Shown here: piece after piece, positions 7,717 to 14,367 of the stretch
Layout: each line of letters opens with the position of its first letter
Numbering within the stretch: position 1 is the stretch's first letter
Origin: Nodosilinea sp. LEGE 06152
GTDB taxonomy: Bacteria; Cyanobacteriota; Cyanobacteriia; Phormidesmidales; Phormidesmidaceae
Direction of reading: 5' to 3'
Assembly: GCF_015207525.1 (NCBI RefSeq)
Contig: NZ_JADEWR010000009.1
Coordinates: 1-50,901, forward strand
Length of the DNA stretch: 50,901 nucleotides
Translations under genes and position numbers: made by a program
The notes under the pieces: model-generated
The model's input: only the letters and a program-made list of their open reading frames with translations
Told to the model about the DNA's origin: nothing
The model's database searches: none

Positions 7717-8114
7717 GGAACAATTGCAGTCACGCGGATTTCAATCCGCATCGTTGGCAGTCCAAGCGCCGCGACTCCTACCTGTGTCCCAATAGGAGCA
7801 TGATTGGGCATGTAATGGCGATATAGCCTGACCATCACCTCGTTAACTTCGGGAGGCAACCCGCCAACATGGTAGGAATTAACGTGGACAACATGCTCCC
7901 AACCCGCTCCAACAGTTGCCAAGGTTCGCTCCACATTCCGAAACGCTTGAGCAATCTCGTCCGCGAGCAATTCGGGAATTTGCAGGTTGTCATCCCAACC
8001 ACCTTGTCCAGATATTTCTACGCGATCGCCAATTTTGACCGCTTGCGAGTAATGCAAGTTATTCAGCATGTATTCCCCATAGCCGGGGGTAACAAAAAAC
8101 TTGGGCTTATTCAT
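7713..8114 (-). CDS. RidA/YjgF/YER057c family protein, copy 2
   Basis: A 133-residue Rid-family protein, about 95 % identical in DNA to 502-903. Start ATG at 8114 is the homologous start; AGGAA lies upstream, and the sequences of the two copies diverge abruptly just before it, so the duplicated unit is close to the coding region alone. This copy keeps the usual Gly in APIGTQVGVAALGLP where copy 1 has Trp, so it is the likelier fully active one. The conserved C-terminal Arg (MRIEIRV) is present. Predicted role: hydrolysis of reactive imine/enamine intermediates or a related deaminase step in the neighbouring catabolic gene set. A small frame overlaps its stop. Confidence 0.87.
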   Translation of the reverse strand: MNKPKFFVTPGYGEYMLNNLHYSQAVKIGDRVEISGQGGWDDNLQIPELLADEIAQAFRNVERTLATVGAGWEHVVHVNSYHVGGLPPEVNEVMVRLYRHYMPNHAPIGTQVGVAALGLPTMRIEIRVTAIVP

Positions 8115-8275
8115 GGTGTTCCTATTTCCTTTGCGTCTGCCAGAGAAGACTACTTTTGCACCCACCGCACCAAACGCGATCGCAAACCTGTTTCAATGTC
8201 ATTCCAGTCAATCGCTGAGAACATTTAAACCTGCGATCGTAGGTCTAAGTATTGATGGAAAGCTTGTTCTAACCT

Positions 8276-8866
8276 TTAGTGGCGATCGCTGGCACGATCG
8301 AGCAGTGCGTTTGAGGGCAAACTCGAATCAAGTACCTTGCGTGCACTGTCAACCCCTACAACGGGCAGCGTAACCGGATCAAGCATGCCGAGCTGAACCA
8401 ATACAGTCGCCTGATCCCAGTAGAGGTGTTCATGGGCTAGCTTGCCGTCACGGAACCGAATAATCGCGACCACTGGCACTTCAACCTGTTTCCCGGTCGG
8501 AGCAATGCCGGGTAGCATCCAGTCCATCCGGATGGTATGAGTGAACTTAACCAGCATTTCATCGACGAGTTGATTGGTTCCGATCGTGCGCGAGACCGTA
8601 GCCAGATCTATATCCGGCGGCATCTGTGGAATGAAGTACTTGGAATAAAACTCACGCAGTGCCGGTTTCCCTACTCCCCCAGTCATTACCGGAATGTGAT
8701 TCACGTAAGCGTCCTCAACCATTGTAGCGAGAGCATCTTCAGGGCTGTGAGTACCAAATTCGTGCCCGATATGCTCTTCCCAGACCGCTTGTAAAGCTTC
8801 CTGAGCAGGTGTCAGGTTGGGGGTTGCCTGTACTGCCTGTTTGTCTACAGGTTGCTCTTTGACCAC
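8276..8866 (-). CDS. NTF2-like / ester cyclase-type protein
   Basis: About 196 residues from a GTG at 8866, chosen because AGGAG is seven bases upstream; the open frame runs on to 8911 without a site. The domain begins near residue 25 (EALQAVWEEHIGHEFGTH) and includes MVEDAYVNHIPVMTGGVGK, FYSKYFIPQMPPDI and the final IRFRDGKLAHEHLYWDQ, which are typical of the SnoaL-like group that accompanies dienelactone-hydrolase-like genes. These are small-molecule-binding alpha+beta barrels, some of which catalyse cyclisation or isomerisation. Gene order with RidA and the dioxygenase suggests a shared accessory pathway, but the reaction cannot be read from sequence. Confidence 0.8.
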   Translation of the reverse strand: MVKEQPVDKQAVQATPNLTPAQEALQAVWEEHIGHEFGTHSPEDALATMVEDAYVNHIPVMTGGVGKPALREFYSKYFIPQMPPDIDLATVSRTIGTNQLVDEMLVKFTHTIRMDWMLPGIAPTGKQVEVPVVAIIRFRDGKLAHEHLYWDQATVLVQLGMLDPVTLPVVGVDSARKVLDSSLPSNALLDRASDRH

Positions 8867-8898
8867 GTTAGATTCTCCTAGTTTGTTCCATCTCAACT

Positions 8899-8934
8899 GT
8901 ATTGATTCCAATGCTTAACTTCTTTCAGATTCTT
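8899..8934 (-). repeat. Upstream motif, copy C
   Basis: Minus-strand reading TAAGAATCTGAAAGAA then GTTAAGCATTGGAATCAATA, about 35-70 bases before the NTF2-like gene start at 8866. It is the copy best placed for a promoter role. It matches copies at 7491-7532 and 9423-9463. Confidence 0.4.
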
Positions 8935-8989
8935 ATTTCATTCGCGATCGTTGCCGAATTCTTTGTTTACTCACGCGCTTGAAGCGAAG

Positions 8990-9021
8990 CCTGCTTGATA
9001 TCTATCCTGCTTGATATCTAT
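8990..9021. repeat. 16-bp direct tandem repeat
   Basis: CCTGCTTGATATCTAT occurs twice head to tail. On the minus strand just before it (about 9014-9075) a short frame reads FLNEFDSLGEEAQRQVTDL, similar to DUF2281-type antitoxin proteins (E---LP-EAQ-QV-DF); it lacks a proper start and is probably a relic. Confidence 0.7.
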
Positions 9022-9064
9022 AACGAGATCGGTTACTTGACGTTGAGCCTCTTCACCCAGCGAG

Positions 9065-9246
9065 TCAAACTCGTTCAGGAAAGGTCTTTTGTACTGTACC
9101 TAGACTGTCTCTTTGCAGAAGGCTTTCTTCAAACAAATAGGTACCGTCGCTAAATTGATGTGTGAATGGGGCCTAACATCGACACCTTTTCCAGGCGGGA
9201 AAACAGATGGGCCTAAGTGATCAAAGAGGATGAAAGGGCCAACCAT
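9065..9246 (-). pseudogene. Pirin family gene remnant (frameshifted)
   Basis: From an ATG at 9246 the minus strand reads MVGPFILFDHLGPSVFPPGK and GVDVRPHSHINLATV, the unmistakable cupin start of pirins (VGPF-FLDH-GP---PG-G-DVRPHPHIGLATVTYL). After LATV the frame must shift to continue with YLFEESLLQRDSLGTVQ, again pirin (YLFEGE--HRDSLG-VQ), and then it stops at 9065. Only about 60 of 230-290 residues remain. Two metal-ligand His (RPHSH) are kept in the remnant. Pirins are Fe-binding cupins, some with quercetinase activity. Nothing else recognisable lies between here and 9620 except the repeated motif at 9423. Confidence 0.7.
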
Positions 9247-9422
9247 TTTTTAGGGTTTCACTCTGTAAGATGTGCTATACGCTAAACCCACCTAGGTCGT
9301 GCTTTTCAGGCGTGATTAATTGAATGCTCATTTTTGTCCGATCCATTCTGAGTTGACGTTGTGGACAAAGGTACAATCTTAATTCTGTTGCTGCTTCAGA
9401 TTCTTGCCTCACCTAACTTCGA

Positions 9423-9463
9423 TGTAATGATTTCTAAAGCTCGATTTCTTTCAAATTCTTAGA
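9423..9463 (-). repeat. Upstream motif, copy B
   Basis: Minus strand reads TAAGAATTTGAAAGAA then ATCGAGCTTTAGAAATCATTA, closely matching copy A at 7491-7532. It sits about 180 bases beyond the start of the pirin remnant, in a position that would suit a promoter of that former gene. The rest of 9247-9619 holds no gene I can recognise. Confidence 0.4.
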
Positions 9464-9619
9464 GTGAAGTGCAAGTTCGTTTCGGCAGCATCCGATTTAG
9501 ACACTAATGTTCAGAACTCACTTGCCATGTAATGACAACAACACTCCGGACAATTCTGGCAGAAAACTTTTTCTATCAAAAATTGTCCGAACTATTGTTC
9601 TATACAACCCCTAATAATT

Positions 9620-10270
9620 TCATCCGCCACTGATTGCACCAAAAGTGGTTGCTTGAATGGTTAAAATTGCCTTTGAAACTGCTTGACCGACCAGTTCCTC
9701 TCTTGCGATCGCTCTAATTCGCGATCGCGCTTCAGGACGTTCTTCAGGTCTGAACACCGCATCGGTCAGGTGAGAGGCTTGCATCAAACTAATCAATGCT
9801 GCCATCCGAGAATCCAGTCCAATGCCTTCTAACACGGCTGCACGAACTTGCTGGATAATCTCATGTTGAATGGATTCATCGGTTAGAAAATATCGCTGCG
9901 TTGGGAACAGTCCAAGAATGCGCTGCTCTTGTCGTTCTAAAACACCTAAATCAACTAAGTTCTGCAACACAATCGTTTGAATTCCTAGATATCTTCGTCT
10001 CCAACGAGTCACCCAGAACCTTGCAGTTCGAGGACGAGACGATGCTAGAACCTCACTCAGGCGTTGATCCAAGAATTCATTGCCTGTGTTGACTGCGATC
10101 GCACCGATCACACGATTGTCGTTGTCGATCTCAAGTTTGCCTTGCAGTACTAAGTCTAGTAATAAAGAACCGACCAAGCCGTAGTCGAGTGCAGAGTACC
10201 AAGAGAAGCGAGTTTTCCCAGTTTGGGGATTGAGTGCAAGAAGGATTAAGTCCTGTGAAAGATATTGCAT
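9620..10270 (-). CDS. GOLPH3/VPS74 (GPP34) family protein
   Basis: A 216-residue all-helical protein. The start LSQDLILLALNPQTGKTRF, then the hydrophobic YGLVGSLLLDLVLQGKLEI segment, LGLFPTQRYFLTD and the C-terminal RIRAIARE are the signature of the GPP34 family. In eukaryotes GOLPH3 binds phosphatidylinositol-4-phosphate on Golgi membranes; prokaryotic members are common in actinobacteria and some cyanobacteria and have no established role. GGA lies nine bases in front of the ATG at 10270. No signal peptide. It probably binds membranes peripherally through the conserved hydrophobic hairpin; this is inferred from the family. Neighbours are a membrane protease and a decayed pirin, so context gives little help. 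Confidence 0.85.
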   Translation of the reverse strand: MQYLSQDLILLALNPQTGKTRFSWYSALDYGLVGSLLLDLVLQGKLEIDNDNRVIGAIAVNTGNEFLDQRLSEVLASSRPRTARFWVTRWRRRYLGIQTIVLQNLVDLGVLERQEQRILGLFPTQRYFLTDESIQHEIIQQVRAAVLEGIGLDSRMAALISLMQASHLTDAVFRPEERPEARSRIRAIAREELVGQAVSKAILTIQATTFGAISGG

Positions 10271-10351
10271 GATGAATTCCTTATTGAAGTATGCTGCGGT
10301 TCCTTCGGAGTTGTGTCTCGGCGCAACTGATAGGTTTGCAAACTGACAAGA

Positions 10352-11329
10352 TCACCCACGATCTTGCCGTGGCTCTGAAAAACGGGTTGGGGTTTTACGC
10401 TTGAACACTCCGTAGGCGATCGCCAGAAACACGGGTACTACAACCAGCATCGATAGCGCCGTGTAGGTCGCGTGGAATTTGCTGATTGTGAACAGAGCCG
10501 GTGCGTTCACGGCGCTTCCGGCTACGCCCACCAAGAGATTGCCGCCGATGTTGTTCGCGAAGTGTGCGCCGATGGCGAGTTCGGTGGTTCCGTCAATCAA
10601 CGAAACCACGGTCCACACCAGCCCCGGAACGAGGAAGTAGTTGAAGAAGACCGTGAGCCAACCGCCCGCGCTTGCCTCCGGGTTGAGCAGGTGCGCTAGG
10701 GCGAAGATCGTAGCTGGCACCAGCGCCAGAAACACGCGGTTCGTCCAAACAATGCTCGCGCCCTGCATAATATAGCCGCGAAAGAAAAGCTCCTCCGTAG
10801 TCGTCTGGATCGCGGTAAAGACTAGCGCCAGCGGGACGAAGAGTGCGAACGTTGCGAGGTCGAAGTTAAAGGAAAAGGTGTCGGGATAGAAGAAGTACTG
10901 TCCCAGTCCAGCGATCAGCCAAAATGGCACGAACCACGCCACAAACCCCTGACCGACACGCCGCCAACTTATCTGCTCCCGAGCCGTGATCAGCGTTCGG
11001 GGGTGGCGACGGTGAACGAGGGTGACGGCGATCAAGATTCCCGCGAGGAAGAACGGAAAAATTGCCGTGATCGCAACGAAGCCCCCCACGGGACCGAATG
11101 CGGCGTAATCCAGCCGACTGAACGCTGCAAGCCCCTCCTGACCGCCAAACAGGAACGCGATACGGGGGGTGGCGATGCCGCCGACCACCAGCCCCACAAA
11201 GAAGATGACTACTAATCCCAGAACATACCGCCACCCCCGATGCTTACCCCACCGGGCGGCCTCCACGTAAGTCACATCTTTCACTTCCATTCCGATTCCC
11301 TGATGTCCTTTAATTGCTTTAAACTTCAT
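10352..11329 (-). CDS. CPBP family intramembrane glutamic protease (second of two)
   Basis: A 325-residue membrane protein with about eight spans. The CPBP motifs are TTEELFFRGYIMQ (EExxxR), FALAHLLNPEAS and the later FANNIGG, corresponding to the Glu/Arg, His and Asn positions of Rce1-like proteases. The open frame runs on to 11575 into a neighbouring regulator remnant, but the ATG at 11329 has AAGGAG seven bases upstream and fits the family N-terminus, so it is the real start. It is longer than the CPBP protein at 2748-3488 and not closely similar, so the two were acquired separately. A periplasmic or membrane-protein processing role is likely; substrate unknown. Confidence 0.87.
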   Translation of the reverse strand: MKFKAIKGHQGIGMEVKDVTYVEAARWGKHRGWRYVLGLVVIFFVGLVVGGIATPRIAFLFGGQEGLAAFSRLDYAAFGPVGGFVAITAIFPFFLAGILIAVTLVHRRHPRTLITAREQISWRRVGQGFVAWFVPFWLIAGLGQYFFYPDTFSFNFDLATFALFVPLALVFTAIQTTTEELFFRGYIMQGASIVWTNRVFLALVPATIFALAHLLNPEASAGGWLTVFFNYFLVPGLVWTVVSLIDGTTELAIGAHFANNIGGNLLVGVAGSAVNAPALFTISKFHATYTALSMLVVVPVFLAIAYGVFKRKTPTRFSEPRQDRG

Positions 11330-11466
11330 CTTGGTCTCCTTGACTGGTGCGTGAATGTAGTGCTTGGACGCTAGCGAATCTGTTTTGGGGTCATTCCCGT
11401 AATGCGCTTGAATTGTTGGGTCAGATGGCTTTGGCTGGAGAAGCCGACTTGTAGAGCAATGTCTGC

Positions 11467-11491
11467 GTTGGCGTAGCCTGTGCGTAGCACG
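11467..11491. mobile_element. 25-bp small dispersed repeat-like insertion
   Basis: Plus-strand core GGCGTAGCCTGTGCGTAGC. Removing exactly 25 bases restores the AraC frame (GCG ATA then GCA GAC ATT GCT), so the insertion boundaries are visible from the gene itself. Sequences rich in GCGTAGC/GCTACGC and 21-27 bases long are known in Nostoc-type genomes as small dispersed repeats. Confidence 0.65.
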
Positions 11492-11651
11492 TATCGCAAA
11501 ATCCGTCTTCTTCAACATTACTTTTGCTCGTTCCACGCGCTGTTTAATCACGTACTGATGGGGCGAAATCCCCATTGCTTGCTTAACAAACTCGCAAAGT
11601 AAGTCGAACTAACGTTGATCACTTTTGCAGGTTCAGCCAGTGATAATTCTC

Positions 11652-11676
11652 GTTCATGTAGCGTCGGCTCTGCCGA
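11652..11676. mobile_element. Second small insertion (about 24 bp) in the AraC gene
   Basis: The segment containing GTAGCGTCGGCTCTGCCGAA adds about eight residues (SAEPTLHE) between HLD and RELSL, where AraC relatives have none. The insertion keeps the frame. Exact ends are uncertain by a few bases. Its GTAGCG/GGCTCTGCC composition resembles other cyanobacterial short dispersed repeats. Confidence 0.45.
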
Positions 11677-11893
11677 ATCGAGGTGAGTCTGAATATAGTC
11701 AAGTACTTGCTGCAATCGGGTGTACGTTAAGCCTTTATAACTAGCTTCAATGGTTGGCGTTGTAGTTGTTAGCATGGTTCGGAACTTGGCAAGTTTTTCA
11801 ACAAATCAGGCAAAAACTAGCGATCGCGCATTCGATCGCTGACTAGCACTAACAAACAAGTGAGATATAAATTGGGGTTAGGGATCGGGGAGC

Positions 11894-12451
11894 TTAACGA
11901 CTTGCAGCAATCATGGCCGCCATCAACTCCGTCGTGTTCCAGTGCCCGGTATACCAAATTCCATTGATAAACAGGGCTGGGGCAGTCGTCACCCCACTCT
12001 GTATTCCGCCTTCAATGTCTTCATTGATGCGATCGACATGCACTTGTTTAGACAACTCTTTGAGAAATTGAGGCATGTCTAGCCCTAAATCATTGGCGTA
12101 CTCGATCAGATAACCGTTCTCCAACCTTTGCTGATGGTCAAATAAAGTGTCGCTCATCAACCAAAACTTTCCTTGGGCGGCGGCGGCAACGGCGGCTTGG
12201 GCTGCTCGTTGAGCACGGGGATGAATCTGTGCTTGCGGAAAGTGGCGGAAGATAAAACATAAATAATCTTCTCCAAAAGAAGTACTAAGCTCTCGTTTGA
12301 TCGCTTTAATCAGCTTGTAAACGTCTGCACTTCTGGGGTCTTGATAGTCTCCGTACATGACCAGCACTACCTTGGCATTCAAAATACCTTGAATCCAATC
12401 TTGAGTTGAGGGTGGTACAAGTAAGGAGCTGTGGCTAGAATCGTCACTCAT
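11894..12451 (-). CDS. DsbA-fold (thioredoxin-like) protein lacking the CXXC
   Basis: A 185-residue protein of the DsbA/thioredoxin_4 group. The first strand VVLVMYGDYQDPRSADVYKL aligns with V-L-EYSDF-CP-C but the CXXC is replaced by DPRS, so no redox cysteine pair remains (the only Cys lies in YLCFIFRHFP). The helical insert (HPRAQRAAQAAVAAAAQGKF, FDHQQRLENGYL) and the cis-proline loop GVTTAPALFING are intact, so the fold should be preserved. There is no signal peptide; it is probably cytoplasmic. Similar Cys-less DsbA domains occur fused to NhaA-like antiporters or as glutathione-transferase-like relatives. Its upstream region is one arm of the 185-bp inverted repeat with the 16-bp palindrome. 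Confidence 0.8.
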   Translation of the reverse strand: MSDDSSHSSLLVPPSTQDWIQGILNAKVVLVMYGDYQDPRSADVYKLIKAIKRELSTSFGEDYLCFIFRHFPQAQIHPRAQRAAQAAVAAAAQGKFWLMSDTLFDHQQRLENGYLIEYANDLGLDMPQFLKELSKQVHVDRINEDIEGGIQSGVTTAPALFINGIWYTGHWNTTELMAAMIAASR

Positions 12452-12481
12452 CTTTTTACATTTACATCAAGCATAGAACCG

Positions 12482-12666
12482 TGCAATTTAATTGCTCGAT
12501 CCATTTGCATGACTGTTTGCATAAATTCAATATAAGTGATCGCTCTCAAGCTGTCGCCTATAGCAAGTCAAATTTTTTATAGTGCAAATTGATAGATTAG
12601 CCGTGCCATCGCAGAGTAGAAGGCTGACTCTAACTTAAGTTAGAATCCGAACTTGAACGAAAGTAC
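12482..12666 (-). repeat. Inverted-repeat arm 1 (about 185 bp)
   Basis: The reverse complement of this segment aligns almost end to end with 21322-21508, at roughly 80-85 % identity. Shared blocks include TGCTATAGGCGACAGCTTGA, CTATCAATTTGCACT and AAACAGTCATGCAAA. It lies directly upstream of the DsbA-like gene. A short frame (LAIGDSLRAITYIE, then MQTVMQMDRAIKLH) is shared with arm 2, so it may be a relic of coding sequence. Confidence 0.85.
12629..12644. promoter_or_regulatory. 16-bp perfect palindrome, arm 1
   Basis: TCTAACTTAAGTTAGA is perfectly self-complementary and identical to the palindrome at 21345-21360. The form resembles operators of MerR-type or other dimeric regulators, but no convincing -35/-10 pair with 19-20 base spacing surrounds it, and no regulator gene of that type is in the window. 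Confidence 0.5.
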
Positions 12667-12678
12667 ACCCTATAGAAC

Positions 12679-12903
12679 TCATCTAAGCACCAAGCGCTTC
12701 AGCATCGAGCGGATGAAACAAGGACTGATCTTTGCAGTTGCATGACCCAAGGTGCGCTAAAGTTCTTGAGCAAGCTTTTACACCGTTCCATCTAGTCATT
12801 AAGACGTTCAATCACCCACCGCGTTGCCACAGGAACAAACCCCCTTTTGCCTTGTGCTGCTTTTTGCGCTTTGGTTGGCTTAGGTGCAAGTTGAAAGCGA
12901 ATC
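12679..12903 (-). mobile_element. IS5-family transposase remnant, C-terminal part
   Basis: The minus strand reads KRGFVPVATRWVIERLND, TAG, MERCKSLLKNF, then after a small frameshift TLGHATAKISPCFIRSMLKR and a stop at 12679. RWVIER contains the third catalytic residue (Glu) of the DDE triad; W--RCKSL-KNFE is typical of IS5-group transposases. The in-frame stop and the frameshift make it non-functional. It abuts inverted-repeat arm 1. The N-terminal piece lies at 13609-13681. Confidence 0.8.
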
Positions 12904-13091
12904 ATTGAATATATCTGTAAAATTTTGTAAATAATCAGGAACTTCGATATTTAGAGTTGTGTCATTGTTAGGGCTGTAGCAGCAAGTAAAAGGAATTTCA
13001 GCCCTTTGTTGCTTCTAGAGCAGTTCGTCATTCCAATGGACGTAAATTCAGAACAGGGTAGCATGTACGGTAAAAGCACTACGGTACAGTT

Positions 13092-13496
13092 ATGAGATCT
13101 CTAATACTTGCATCGGTGTTGGCAATTCCTGTTGTTGCGCTGTCTTTGCATACTCCGATCGCGGCGATCGACAGTCCTCCGGTACAGCCGACAAATTCGG
13201 CTCAAACAGCGCGTACAGACTCACACTTTTCCTTAAGCAATGAATCTTCGCGCCCAATTGTTAAATTCTATGTTAAGCCAGCCAATAGAATCACAGGAAG
13301 CAAGAATGTCCTGAATCAGCCACTTCAACCTGGAGAGTCTCGTAATATCACGATCGAGACTGGAACGACTTGCGTATATAATGTCCGAACCGTATTTGCA
13401 AACAACAATATCCGAACCTTACTTGCAAACGACAGATCTAGGAAAATGAAGAATGTCAATGTATGTGAGTTGGGAGGCATCAGCCATTCCGATTAA
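13092..13496 (+). CDS. Small secreted protein, family of unknown function
   Basis: A 134-residue protein with a signal peptide (MRSLILASVLAIPVVALSLH, cleavage near the AIA region). The mature part, HFSLSNESSRPIVKFYVKPA, NVLNQPLQPGES and CVYNVRTVFANN, ends in NVNVCEL, fitting a widespread small secreted family with the outline F-L-N------FYV-P----W---VL----LPG-----F------C-YD---VF-DG-------DVC. Function unknown. Two cysteines could form a disulfide. A 27-bp tandem duplication adds nine residues (NVRTVFANN then NIRTLLAND). It lies between the two pieces of an IS5-type transposase, transcribed opposite to it, and may be cargo or an insertion into the IS. Confidence 0.7.
   Translation: MRSLILASVLAIPVVALSLHTPIAAIDSPPVQPTNSAQTARTDSHFSLSNESSRPIVKFYVKPANRITGSKNVLNQPLQPGESRNITIETGTTCVYNVRTVFANNNIRTLLANDRSRKMKNVNVCELGGISHSD
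13380..13433 (+). repeat. 27-bp in-frame tandem duplication
   Basis: Two 27-base units (13380-13406 and 13407-13433) share TCCGAACC, TTGCAAAC and overall register, encoding NVRTVFANN and NIRTLLAND. The duplication lies within the secreted-protein gene. Confidence 0.8.
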
Positions 13497-13608
13497 TGGC
13501 ACGATCAGCGACCAGTTTGCTTTGAATTCTACTCATACTTCATTTTCGTAACACAATCCTTCGATGCTGTTCTATTTCAGAACGAGTATCGGGGGATTTT
13601 TTGTCGTG

Positions 13609-13681
13609 TTTATTTCTTTTTCGGCAGCAACGATTCAATGATTGCCCACTCCTTGTCGGTTAAACTGCTGGAATACGGCAT
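13609..13681 (-). mobile_element. IS5-family transposase remnant, N-terminal part
   Basis: From an ATG at 13681 the minus strand reads MPYSSSLTDKEWAIIESLLP then KKK and TAA. This is the standard N-terminus of IS5-group transposases (S--LT--EW-II-PLLP-KKK-RP). After the stop the sequence loses similarity. Order and strand match the C-terminal remnant at 12679-12903; 13497-13608 shows nothing else. Confidence 0.8.
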
Positions 13682-13725
13682 TTATTTTTGATCTTAGTCC
13701 ATCTCAAGAAGATCCCAAATCGACT

Positions 13726-14355
13726 CTATAAACTAACAATGCCGCGTTTAACGGCAACAATCACAGCTTGAGTGCGATCGCTGACATCTAGTTTATTCAA
13801 AATCCGGTTGACATGAGATTTAACCGTGCCTTCGCCAATGCTCAAAGCAGCCGCAATATCGGCATTGCTCATCCCCTGTGCTAGTGAGCGGAGTACTGCC
13901 AGTTCTCGTTCACTCAGTTCTGGATTGCTGAGACGTTGAACTAACTTTGCTCCCACGTCTGGCGGAATGTACTGCTGACCCCGATGAACGGTACGAATGG
14001 CATTCAGAAGCTCGTCCGGTTCGGTTTCTTTCAACAGGTATCCCTTTGCGCCTGCCTGCAATCCCCGGTAGATATCCTCGTCACTATCATAGGTGGTCAG
14101 TACAATAATCCGAGCCGATTTAGCCGTCGCATAAATTGCACCAATGGCAGCAACTCCTTCTACTTCGGGCATTCGGAGATCCATGAGCGTGACATCCGGT
14201 TGGTGTTCCTCAAATAGAGCGATCGCCTGTTCCCCATTTTCGGCTTGTGCAATCACTTGCATATCAGGGTCACGGTTAATAATCGTGGCTAATCCTTGCC
14301 GAAAAATGGCGTGATCGTCCGCAATCAAAACCCGAATAGTCGTGGCTTGGCTCAT
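13726..14355 (-). CDS. NarL/FixJ-type two-component response regulator
   Basis: About 209 residues. The receiver domain (IRVLIADDHAIFRQGLATII) has the acidic pair DD, the phospho-acceptor Asp in DVTLMDLRMP near residue 59, the Thr of IVLTTYDSDED and the Lys of GYLLKETEP. A LuxR-type HTH follows (LSERELAVLRSLAQGMSN, VKSHVNRILNKLDVSDR). It should bind DNA as a phosphorylated dimer. A GTG directly after the kinase stop (TGA GTG, 14367) is an alternative start; the ATG at 14355 fits the family better. The gap to the giant kinase is nearly zero, so the two are co-translated and this is its cognate partner; the HisKA_3 type of the kinase matches NarL-type regulators. Confidence 0.93.
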   Translation of the reverse strand: MSQATTIRVLIADDHAIFRQGLATIINRDPDMQVIAQAENGEQAIALFEEHQPDVTLMDLRMPEVEGVAAIGAIYATAKSARIIVLTTYDSDEDIYRGLQAGAKGYLLKETEPDELLNAIRTVHRGQQYIPPDVGAKLVQRLSNPELSERELAVLRSLAQGMSNADIAAALSIGEGTVKSHVNRILNKLDVSDRTQAVIVAVKRGIVSL

Positions 14356-14367
14356 CGTGATGCTCAC

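Larger units (their letters stand above)
11371..11775 (-). pseudogene. AraC-family regulator remnant, two small insertions and one frameshift
   Basis: Reading down the minus strand, an ATG at 11775 starts MLTTTTPTIEASYKGLTYTR, then QQVLDYIQTHLD, LSLAEPAKVINVSSTYFASL: helices of an AraC/XylS HTH. At about 11594 one base is missing, and the family sequence resumes in another frame as AMGISPHQYVIKQRVERAKVML. At 11467-11491 a 25-base insertion shifts the frame again; beyond it DIALQVGFSSQSHLTQQFKR ends in IR and TAG at 11371. An in-frame insertion of about 24 bases lies inside HLD...ELSL. The usual N-terminal sensor half (about 190 residues) is missing. The gene can no longer make the regulator. 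Confidence 0.8.

Noticed and set aside
8990..9021. Start of a CRISPR-like array
   Set aside because: Only two 16-bp copies without spacers; a simple tandem repeat.
11330..11575. N-terminal extension joining AraC HTH sequence to the CPBP protease
   Set aside because: It arises because the frameshifted AraC remnant happens to be in frame with the protease; AAGGAG before ATG 11329 marks the true start, so it is not a fusion protein.
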